Shown piece after piece: positions 6,541 to 13,448 of a stretch of 13,448 nt of DNA (positions are counted from its first letter, which is position 1; each line of letters opens with the position of its first letter). Under the pieces are notes generated by a model. It saw nothing but the letters and a program-made list of their open reading frames with translations, had not been told where the DNA came from and did no database searches. The position numbers were made by a program, and so were the translations under genes. Source of the DNA: an uncultured Parabacteroides sp. (lineage in GTDB: Bacteria > Bacteroidota > Bacteroidia > Bacteroidales > Tannerellaceae); assembly GCA_900547435.1 (NCBI GenBank), contig URGO01000089.1, positions 1 to 13,448 on the forward strand. Direction: 5' to 3'.

Positions 6541-7599
6541 TATCACCGGAGGATAAGCTCCATACGAAGGATGCAAATCCTTAACATAAGGCCAGCCTTC
6601 TTCGTCCCATAAAACCTTATCCAACAAGACTTGACGCTGAGCGCCTAAGTTTGTCAGTTCGAAAGCGTGGTACAGCATCCAGGTATTTCCTTCATCATCC
6701 AATTGCAACAAAGCATTATGTCCGGTTCCCACGAAACGGCTATCTTTCTGAATGACTATCTCATGCGCATTATCCAGCATCTTGGCACCCGACTTGTTCA
6801 CATACGGGCCAAACAAGCTTTGAGAACGGGCTACAACCGTTGTATAGGTACTGTTCTCCCCTTCACAACAAGAGCCTATCGAGCCGAACAGGTAATAATA
6901 CCCGTCTTTCTTCCACAAATTGATGCCTTCGTAAGCATTTCCAGCCAATTGTTGCTTCGTATCAAGCTTCGGTGTAATAGTCAAGTCATCTGTAACATCC
7001 AGTTCCATGATATAAATACCAAAGAAACTACCCCAAAGCACATAATACTTTCCGTTTTCCTCATACAGGAACTGGTCGATAGAGTTTTCCACATTCACAT
7101 CCCGGCTATTGAATAGCTTGCCCTTAGGAGTAAAAGGACCTTCCGGTGAATCTGAAACCGCATAACCGATAGTGCTTATCCAGTGATTTCCCCATTCGGC
7201 CAACGAATAGGTCAGCACATATTTCCCCTTGATATATTGAATATCCGGTGCCCATATAGCCGCTTTCTTACCTTCCGGATTATTATCCACAAAGTCCGGA
7301 CGGGTAGCATCGGTAAAGGCCGTTCCGACCTCTTCCCAATCTATCAGATTCTTCGACTTGAATATCGGCAGATTACGAATATCTTCCGTCGCATACAGGT
7401 AATAAGTCCCGTCTGCAAGACGGATAGCCGTCGGGTCCGGAGCCGCAATCCGGATTACCGGATTGTGATACCCTACTTGAACCTCCGTCGAATCCTTTGA
7501 AGGAGCGGACGATCCATTTTGACTATTCGACGAGTTCTTATCTCCACACGCCGCACAGCACAACACACTTGCTAATAATAAATACTTTACTTTTTTCAT
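6535..7599 (-). CDS. GH43 lipoprotein resembling arabinan endo-1,5-alpha-L-arabinosidase
   Basis: A 354-residue GH43 five-bladed propeller. The signal peptide MKKVKYLLLASVLCCAACGD carries Cys at 14, 15 and 18 (lipidated Cys probably 15 or 18), followed by a Ser/Asn-rich linker. Catalytic candidates are base Asp55 in IAAPDPTAIRLADGTYY, modulator Asp175 in ENSIDQFLYEENGKYYVLWG and acid Glu224 in YEGINLWKKDGYYYLFGS. The block IGSCCEGENSTYTTVVARSQ, followed by SLFGPYV, closely resembles the SCCxGxNSTY...GRS...GPYV signature of endo-arabinanases, and WAPDIQYIKGKYVLTYS also fits. His294 in GTGHNALL is the conserved core metal ligand. The likely role is cutting alpha-1,5-arabinan at the cell surface for the SusC/D pair. 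It has its own consensus promoter and a repeat array upstream. The family is secure; endo activity and substrate are inferred. Confidence 0.9.
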   Translation of the reverse strand: MKKVKYLLLASVLCCAACGDKNSSNSQNGSSAPSKDSTEVQVGYHNPVIRIAAPDPTAIRLADGTYYLYATEDIRNLPIFKSKNLIDWEEVGTAFTDATRPDFVDNNPEGKKAAIWAPDIQYIKGKYVLTYSLAEWGNHWISTIGYAVSDSPEGPFTPKGKLFNSRDVNVENSIDQFLYEENGKYYVLWGSFFGIYIMELDVTDDLTITPKLDTKQQLAGNAYEGINLWKKDGYYYLFGSIGSCCEGENSTYTTVVARSQSLFGPYVNKSGAKMLDNAHEIVIQKDSRFVGTGHNALLQLDDEGNTWMLYHAFELTNLGAQRQVLLDKVLWDEEGWPYVKDLHPSYGAYPPVIK

Positions 7600-7627
7600 C
7601 TATTCATCCGTTTAATTAATGATTACA

Positions 7628-7659
7628 CAAAGGTAATGTATCTTTTTCTCCTGACCAAA
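7628..7659 (-). promoter_or_regulatory. Consensus Bacteroides promoter for the GH43 gene pair
   Basis: On the minus strand TTTG (7659-7656), a 20-bp spacer and TACCTTTG (7635-7628) match both boxes and the spacing of the Bacteroides consensus. The start site would be near 7621, leaving a leader of about 22 nt before the GH43 ATG at 7599. The GH43 genes could thus be transcribed independently of susC/susD. The CGTCTAAC array ends 4 bp upstream of the -33 box. Confidence 0.7.
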
Positions 7660-7660
7660 G

Positions 7661-7752
7661 AATCGTCTAACAGCTGTGCAACTTTCGTCTAACAGCCGTT
7701 AGACGCAATGTACACAACTGTTAGACGAAAAATACACAGCTGTTAGACGATT
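7661..7752. promoter_or_regulatory. Mirrored five-copy CGTCTAAC array (putative operator) upstream of the GH43 promoter
   Basis: The 8-bp core CGTCTAAC occurs on the plus strand at 7664-7671 and 7686-7693, and in reverse at 7698-7705, 7720-7727 and 7742-7749. Start-to-start distances are 22, 12, 22 and 22 bp, close to whole helical turns. AATCGTCTAACAGCTGTG (7661-7678) is a perfect 18-bp inverted match to 7735-7752, TTTCGTCTAACAG (7683-7695) is a perfect 13-bp match to 7718-7730, and 7686-7705 is itself a near-palindrome. The array sits directly upstream of the -33 box, where a regulator would bind; in a read-through susD transcript it could also fold as a long hairpin. The geometry is seen directly; the function is inferred. 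Confidence 0.75.
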
Positions 7753-7760
7753 TCTTTCAT

Positions 7761-7805
7761 GGGAGGCAAATCCATTTAGGTCCGTTCCTATCTCTATTGC
7801 CTCCC
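7761..7805 (-). repeat. 9-bp inverted repeat just after susD (possible mRNA 3' hairpin)
   Basis: On the minus strand GGGAGGCAA (7805-7797) and TTGCCTCCC (7769-7761) are perfect complements separated by 27 nt, starting 29 bp after the susD stop. No T run follows, so it is not a classical intrinsic terminator. It could protect the 3' end of the susC-susD message or mark processing, leaving less GH43 than SusC/D from read-through. Confidence 0.5.
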
Positions 7806-7834
7806 AAGTCCTTTACGAATCAGTCCGTCAAGGA

Positions 7835-9643
7835 TTATTCCCAGCCCGGAGTTTGTTGCATATTCGGGTTCATTTGAATTTCGCGGATAGGTATTGGTAA
7901 AGACCAATATTGATCGCCACCCCAGGTATAAGTATATGTCGGAGTACCCCAAACCTGGCGCAAACCATTCTTCTGTCCGTGAGAATCGGTATAGAACTTC
8001 AGGTCTTTCCAAGTTCTCCAGCGCATTTCATCAAACAATACCTGGTCTTCGCCGACCAATTCCCAATGTTTCTCATTCATGATGCGCTCACGCAAATTCT
8101 CCTGGCTCGTTACCTGTGTATATTCATTCGAATTCAGTTCAGCCACACCGGCACGACGACGAACCTGATTTACACATTCGATTGCCTCAGAGGTCGGACC
8201 GTTCAGCTCATTCAACGCTTCAGCCAAGCTCAGCAATACATCCGCATAACGGATTTGCGGGAGGTCTACTTCGGAATACATCGTCACAAATTCCATTCCT
8301 TCCGGCACGAACTTGCGGTTCAGATAATACATCTTCGAGTTGGTATCGGTACGCAAATCCCAAGGTTCACCCGTATCAGATCCACGATAAGGGAATCGCA
8401 TGGTATAATCTTGAGCAAATCCGGCAATACCGCCCAGATAGGTAGAATAAGGAGTGATGATAGACATCTGTAAGCGCGGGTCACGATTTTCATAGGCCGC
8501 TCTAATTCGCGCTTCATTTCCTGTTTCCAGATATTTAGACAGATCCGCACCGGCTGCAGCCATATCGGAACGTTCCTTTTCCGTCATGCCATCACGCAAG
8601 AAGTACACCATACGCGCATTTGTGCCCATTTCGTTATATCCCGGAATAAAGTCATTCCAGTTAAACGGCTTACCGTCCACGCATTCATACGAATCGACAA
8701 ATGCCGGGTTCGGCAAATAATTGTTCCAGTCACTACCTGCCGTTACACGGTTACCGAAACCTTGCGGTTTACGATGAGCATACGCATCTTCATCCACACA
8801 TTGGATAGAGAAAATCATCTCATCACAACGCTCGTTGGCCAATTTGAACAATTGCTTGTACGACTCGGCACCAGAGCCGGTGTACAGGCTATACCCGCAA
8901 TTACCTACGGCTTTGAAGTCATCAATAGCCTTTTGCCAATCCTGCTTCCACATATAAATCTTGCCACGCAACGCATAACAAGCTCCTTTGGTGATATGTC
9001 CGTAATCACTATCGGAAGAAGCATACTTATCCGGCAAGTTCGGGTTTTCGATACAAGAGGTCAGGTCGGCAATCAGGTAATCCCAAATCTCATCCTGCGT
9101 AGAGCGCGGAAGATTAGCCTCATCCGGATTCTTTATCGGTTCAGTATAATAAGGAACACCATCATACAAAATGTTCAACCGATAATACCACCAGCTTCTC
9201 AAGAAAGTCACTTCCGAGATATAACGGGATTTCTTGGCTTCATCCAATCCTTGCACACCTGGAAGATTACCGATTACATCGTTCGCACGGATAATGCTTC
9301 CATAATAATTCTTCCAATACCGCTCACTACCCCAATCTGTAGACGAACTGTTCGCTCCGGTCAGGAACTGATACCAACCAACCCAGTTCGCATCAATATC
9401 CATCATATAGGTCCACATATCAAACCATCCTTTATCCGAAGTACCCTGATAATCGTCATACAAACGATTATATACTCCGGCTACGGTCTGTTCAGCCATG
9501 GTTGCACTGCTCCATACGCTGTTTTCCGATGGCGCGTTCTTAGGCGTCAGGTCCATATCCACGCAACTGCTAAAGCCACCCATCAAAATTGTGGCAGAAC
9601 ATGCCATCAGCAGATTTTTCATATTTTTGTTCTTGTTGTTCAT
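7835..9643 (-). CDS. SusD/RagB-family outer-membrane glycan-binding lipoprotein
   Basis: A 602-residue SusD-like lipoprotein, the lid of the SusC/D importer, which binds oligosaccharides at the cell surface. The N-terminus has a lysine/asparagine-rich start, a hydrophobic stretch and Cys27 in GGFSSCVDMDLTP; the lipobox is slightly non-standard (FSSC). An internal ATG at 9622 (MKNLLMACSATIL) is a plausible alternative start. Typical SusD features follow: EQTVAGVYNRLYDD, the TPR-like helical core (ITKGACYALRGKIYMWKQDW) and the C-terminal signature LPQIRYADVLLSLAEALNEL, then CVNQVRRRAGVAEL and ERIMNEKHWELVGEDQVLFD. The C-terminal IPIREIQMNPNMQQTPGW is the usual ending. It begins 12 bp after the susC-like stop, so the two are co-transcribed. 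The substrate cannot be read from the sequence; the GH43 neighbours suggest an arabinose-rich glycan. Confidence 0.95.
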   Translation of the reverse strand: MNNKNKNMKNLLMACSATILMGGFSSCVDMDLTPKNAPSENSVWSSATMAEQTVAGVYNRLYDDYQGTSDKGWFDMWTYMMDIDANWVGWYQFLTGANSSSTDWGSERYWKNYYGSIIRANDVIGNLPGVQGLDEAKKSRYISEVTFLRSWWYYRLNILYDGVPYYTEPIKNPDEANLPRSTQDEIWDYLIADLTSCIENPNLPDKYASSDSDYGHITKGACYALRGKIYMWKQDWQKAIDDFKAVGNCGYSLYTGSGAESYKQLFKLANERCDEMIFSIQCVDEDAYAHRKPQGFGNRVTAGSDWNNYLPNPAFVDSYECVDGKPFNWNDFIPGYNEMGTNARMVYFLRDGMTEKERSDMAAAGADLSKYLETGNEARIRAAYENRDPRLQMSIITPYSTYLGGIAGFAQDYTMRFPYRGSDTGEPWDLRTDTNSKMYYLNRKFVPEGMEFVTMYSEVDLPQIRYADVLLSLAEALNELNGPTSEAIECVNQVRRRAGVAELNSNEYTQVTSQENLRERIMNEKHWELVGEDQVLFDEMRWRTWKDLKFYTDSHGQKNGLRQVWGTPTYTYTWGGDQYWSLPIPIREIQMNPNMQQTPGWE

Positions 9644-9655
9644 TGTTGCTCCATT

Positions 9656-12600
9656 TTAGAAAGTTACATTTACTCCTACTGCATACTGACGCATCGGCGC
9701 ATAGCCGTTACCTGTCATCATTTCTGGGTCCATTCCTTCGAATCCTGTAATAGTCAACAAGTTTTCACCCGAAACGTAGAAACGTACATTTTGCATGTAA
9801 ATCTTATTCACGATACTCTTCGGCAAGGTGTAACCGATAGTCAGGTTCTTCAACTTCATGTAGTTACCGTTCTGCAAACGATGAACGCCTGCGGCTGATA
9901 CCTGCGCACCCTGGTCTAATACCAGACGAGGATTATCGGAAGTGGTATTTGTAGCCGGATTGGTCGGATCGTCCGGATCAAAGAAGAAGTGGTCGTAAGC
10001 CAAGTCCTTGCTCATATTGTATCCGTAAATACAAATCGGGCTGTTCTGGGTCGTATCATACCAGTAAATCTTGAAGCCGGCAGCACCTGCCCAGTTCATA
10101 GAAAGGTCAAATCCTTTCCAGCTGAAGTATGCCTGCAAACCATAATAGAACTTCGGAGTCTTTGAGAAGTTCTGGAACTCTCTATCGTCATCATCTCCAT
10201 AGATACCGTCTCCGTCGCGGTCTGCATAGATAATATCACCATACCAGATCTTATCTTTACCGATACCCTGCTTCGGATAGAACTGATAACCGGCATCAAA
10301 CATAGCCTGCAACCATTGCATATCGGCTTCCGAACGGATCATACCGTCTTTCGGACCGCCATTCGGATTAACTGACCCGTCTGCATTGAAATGGCTGCCG
10401 GAACCAGAATACAGGTTCATCATATAGAACTCATTCATCATGTGTCCTTCCAATACGCGTTGATCGCCACCGGTACTTACGTCTCCCAGGTTGGTGTAAT
10501 AGTAACTATTGCCATTTTCGTCTGTGCGCCATTCGCGAATCAATTCGCCTTTGTACTTGCTCACCCAGTTCTTGTTGTACGAGAAGTTACCGGTGATGCC
10601 ATACGTAAAGTCGTTTACGCGGTCCTGCCATCCTAATGTCAACTCAACGCCTCGGTTCTTCACCTCTGCGATATTCTGACGTGGCGAACCAAACAAGCTC
10701 AAAGTAGGAGAAAGCGTCGGATTATACAAGATACCATCCGTAAACTTGTCATAAACCTCGATTGTACCGCTCAACCGGTTGTTCAAAACAGAAACATCCA
10801 AGCCGACGTTGGTTACGGCTGTGGTTTCCCATTGCAAATCGTAATTGGAGAACGAAGACATGGCCAAACCTAACACCTTGCTGCCTCCAAATGCATAAAT
10901 AGAGGTATTGTAAACCGATTGCCATTCAAAGTTTCCGATAGAGTTGTTACCCAACTTACCCCAAGATGCACGCAACTTCAAGTTATCAAAGATGCCTAAA
11001 TCTTTCAGGAAGCTTTCCTCGGATGCACGCCAACCGGCAGAGAAGGATGGGAATACACCCCAGCGGCTATCCGGTGAGAAACGAGACGAACCATCATAAC
11101 GTACATTCGCCTCAATCAAGTAACGAGATTTGTATGCATAGTTGGCACGTGCGAACAAAGAACGAGAAGAGTAGTTCTTCGTGGTGTTACCGGTGATATA
11201 GTCCGGGTCAGTCAAAGCATCAAAGTCGGTCATACTCGGGTCGCTCATACCTTTCTTACTGATATCAAACACGCGTCCCCATTTACGATATTCCTCATAA
11301 CCCAACATAGCGGATACTTCGTGATCCTTATTAATCGTCTGGTTATAATTCAAGATAGTGGTAGTCTTCCAGCTTTGGTCCTGGTCTCTCCACAACTTGG
11401 ATGAGTAATCGGCCAGCTGCTCTGCACTCGGCGGATTGTTTCTCAATTCGTTTTTCGAGAAGCTATAAGAGGGTAAATATTCACTGCTATGCCACAAGTG
11501 TTCATTTTCATACTTGTCATAATACAAGTTTGCCGTAAGGCTGAAATACTTCAAGAAGTCCACCTTTATATACGGATTCGCGAAAATCTTGGTCTGGCTG
11601 TAAGAACCCTGCGAAGCGGTCAGAGACTGGATAGGGTTCCAGGTCTGCGGATCTTCTTCCGTAGCTTCTGCCACTCCATAATATCCGTCATAATACGGAT
11701 AAGTACCCGGAGTGGTCTTCTGCATGTTCAATCCGTTCAAATCATCTACGCTATTACGTTCCTGGTCTGTGTGATATCCCCACGCGCGTAAGCCGACGGT
11801 CAGGAAGTCGGTCGGACGTGATTCAACATCCGCACGCAGATAATATTTCTTCATACCTGATTCGATAACCAAACCCGGGTTATTCAAATAGGTAGCGCTC
11901 AAATTATAGGTTGTTTTCTTCTCGGCACCCGATACTGTCAACGAGTGTTCCTGCATCCATTTCGGATTATAGACCTCGTCATACCAGTCGGTATTCGGAT
12001 AAGCTACATAGTTTGGATAACCGGATTCGGAAATTCCGTTCGGATCTTGAGCAGCGGCACGCCACTGGTCGATAGTAGACTGGTTAAAGATAGCAGCCTG
12101 ACCGGTATTCAACGCTGTCTGGTTCATAATCTCCATGTAATCGGCATAATTGGAAATACGGTCAATTAGCTTAGCCGGCGTGTTGTAAGAGAATTTGCCG
12201 GAATAAGTTACATTCACCTTGCCGTCCTGTCCTTTCTTGGTTGTTACCAGGATTACACCGTTTGCACCTCGGTTACCATAAATAGCACAAGATGCGGCAT
12301 CCTTCAATACGGAAATCGATTCTACATCGTTCGGGTTGATTTCGTTCAAGCTCATCTCCATACCGTCCACCAAAATCAACGGACTGGAATCGTTCAGCGT
12401 ACCGGTACCACGAATCTGGACACTCGCGCCTTCCGAGTTAGGTTTAGCTGTGGTCTGCATCACATTCAGACCGGCAGCCATACCGGACAAAGCCGAAGAT
12501 ATGGTCGTTACCGGACGAGACATCGTTTCGTCCGCCAAGTTGATGGTTGCAACCGAACCGGTCAAGTTGACTTTCTTCTGTGCACCATAACCTACGACTA

Positions 12601-12998
12601 CCACTTCATCCAGGCTCTGCGTATCTTCAGACATTTCAATAGATAAATGCGACTGTCCTGCAACAGGTATGTCGCGCGTCAGATAGCCGATATACGAAAT
12701 CTCCAATACGGCATTGTCAGGAACTGACAAAGAGAAAGAACCATCCATTCCGGATATAGTTCCATTGGTTGTGCCTTTCACCACAATGTTCGCACCGATA
12801 ATCGGTTCACCCATCTTATCGACAATCTGTCCTGTAATTGTCTTTTCTGCCTGGTCTGTCGACTCTACATCCGAGTTGAGCGACGGCCCTATTTCTGCAT
12901 ATAGATTAGCAGTAGGCAGTAAACTAAAAACGAAAAGAGGAAGTGCGGTCTGTATCCATGGTTTTACCCCCCCCCAATTTGTTAAAATAGTTTTTCAT
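9656..12998 (-). CDS. SusC/RagA-family TonB-linked outer-membrane transporter; start out of frame at a G9 tract
   Basis: TonB-dependent beta-barrel importer for oligosaccharides, partner of the adjacent SusD. An uninterrupted body of 1052 codons runs from ATG 12814 (MGEPIIGANIVVKGTTNGTI), but that point lies inside the carboxypeptidase-regulatory-like domain. The same frame continues upstream through KTITGQIVDK and a good signal sequence (KPWIQTALPLFVFSLLPTA) to a run of nine G (12967-12975 as C on the plus strand), with no in-frame ATG, GTG or TTG start before a stop beyond the run. The natural ATG (12998) is in another frame and as given encodes only 24 residues. Eight G would give a continuous 1113-residue protein. 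Next come the SLDEVVVVGYGAQKK TonB-box region, the plug with ILVDGMEMSLNEINPNDVES and ISVLKDAASCAIYG, and a barrel ending in GVNVTF. There is no STN domain. Either a phase-variable or a mis-sequenced start. Confidence 0.93.
12967..12975 (-). repeat. Homopolymeric G9 tract in the susC signal-peptide coding region
   Basis: Nine consecutive C on the plus strand (G on the coding strand) begin 21 nt after the A of the likely susC start codon, within codon 8. The length decides the reading frame: 8 or 11 G connect the ATG at 12998 to the transporter body, while 9 or 10 do not. Such tracts are prone to slipped-strand changes in replication and also to sequencing error. Confidence 0.9.
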
Positions 12999-13318
12999 GC
13001 TTGAATGTTTTTTATTATTAATAATCATCTCTACGAGATTCTTTATTCTCCCTATAAGACCAACAACACTTAAGTTAGCAATTCATCAGCACATTATCAA
13101 CATCCTCTGAAACTTATCACCACTTAGTTTTTAGTATAATCCTATTTTCGCCCACAAAGAAACATTATTTTTACCGATACAGCAAATTTTTATAAAGATT
13201 TTTTCTACGTCCTTTTTCTCTTTAACATTAAACCACTATAGACAAAAGATTCCACTACCTATTAAACAAAATTAATCATTTTGCCACTTTCTGCTATTAG
13301 AACGACAGAAAAGGAGCT
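12999..13318 (-). promoter_or_regulatory. A/T-rich upstream region of susC; only a weak promoter candidate visible
   Basis: This region of about 320 bp carries no convincing gene. Reading toward susC, TAATTTTG (13274-13267) matches the TAnnTTTG -7 element, but no TTTG lies at 19-21 bp upstream, and it would imply a leader of about 265 nt. The CGTCTAAC core of the GH43 promoter is not repeated here. The susC promoter may depend on an activator and so depart from the consensus. Confidence 0.3.
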
Positions 13319-13361
13319 AAAAAAAGCCTCGCGAACACCATGTCTGCGAGGCTTTCCTTTT
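13319..13361. terminator. Bidirectional intrinsic terminator at the right boundary of the PUL
   Basis: AAAGCCTCGC (13323-13332) pairs perfectly with GCGAGGCTTT (13346-13355) across a 13-nt loop. On the minus strand the stem is followed by seven T (complement of 13319-13325); on the plus strand by TTTCCTTTTT. The uninterrupted T run makes the minus direction the stronger, so it probably ends a minus-strand gene lying to the right of the window and insulates susC from it. Confidence 0.8.
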
Positions 13362-13448
13362 TAATTCCTGCTTTCGCTCTTCGCAAAGCTACTCGCAAGT
13401 AGAACTTTTTTGTTACTCTATTATTTACTAACAATTTATCATCCCGTT
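13362..13448. other. Right-edge sequence, nothing assignable
   Basis: These 87 bases have no recognisable gene. On the minus strand one frame could be the last codons of a gene ending at TAG 13430-13428 (residues NGMINC), which would suit the terminator just beyond, but the sequence is too short to decide. Confidence 0.3.

Noticed and set aside
7661..7752. CRISPR array from the regularly spaced CGTCTAAC repeats
   Set aside because: The core is only 8 bp, copies occur in both orientations, the interval is 22 bp and there are no cas genes; the layout fits regulatory half-sites, not repeats and spacers.
7743..7760. Tiny leader ORF (MKEIV) on the minus strand before the repeat array
   Set aside because: Five codons ending within the array, with no supporting start context or attenuator-type codon run; most likely chance.
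8762..9898. 378-codon plus-strand open frame opposite the susD-like gene
   Set aside because: It is antisense to a clear SusD reading frame, has no recognisable motif and runs across the susC/susD junction; it is a shadow frame.
9656..12814. ATG at 12814 as the true start of the SusC-like protein
   Set aside because: It lies within the conserved VxGxVxDxxGEPIIGANI motif of the regulatory-like domain, and a full signal sequence continues upstream in the same frame, so it is an artefact of the G9 frame break.
13320..13448. Open minus-strand frame at the right edge read as a C-terminus running through the hairpin
   Set aside because: It would place the strong terminator stem inside coding sequence and has no recognisable motif; a gene ending before the hairpin is more likely.

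Overview
The window looks like chromosome of a Bacteroides/Phocaeicola-type gut Bacteroidota. It holds a SusC/SusD pair, GH43 lipoproteins with Bacteroidota-style signal peptides and a Bacteroides-expansion ECF sigma factor. Promoters fit the Bacteroides form (TTTG, about 20 bp, TAnnTTTG), and strong Shine-Dalgarno sequences are absent.

Layout. Positions 1-4670 are a plus-strand, mostly housekeeping stretch: the 3' end of mnmA (tRNA 2-thiouridylase), hisS (histidyl-tRNA synthetase), a secreted TIM-barrel sugar isomerase/epimerase-like protein, a lipoprotein with a TPR-like C-terminus, a small acidic protein of unknown function, and tRNA-Thr(CGT) with its own promoter and terminator. The three gaps flanking hisS and the TIM-barrel gene carry long inverted repeats built from short tandem units: heptamers of the TAGTTAG type before hisS, and octamers of the ACTYANNA type after it.

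Positions 4765-12998 are on the minus strand. Read in the direction of transcription they are a small polysaccharide utilization locus (PUL): susC-like, susD-like, a GH43 resembling endo-arabinanases, a second GH43 lipoprotein, an intrinsic terminator, then a stand-alone ECF sigma factor gene. The expected role is capture of an arabinose-containing glycan (arabinan is the best guess) at the outer membrane, surface cleavage by the GH43 enzymes and import through SusC/D. A bidirectional-looking terminator at about 13323-13355 separates the PUL from whatever lies to the right.

Two observations stand out. (1) The first codons of susC contain a run of nine G. This puts the obvious start and signal peptide out of frame with the 1052-residue body, and eight or eleven G would restore a complete 1113-residue or similar protein. 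It is either a phase-variable switch or a sequence error. (2) The 235-bp gap between susD and the first GH43 holds five copies of CGTCTAAC in a mirrored array with 22/12/22/22-bp spacing. The array ends 4 bp from the -33 box of a consensus promoter, and looks like an undescribed operator giving the GH43 pair its own regulation.
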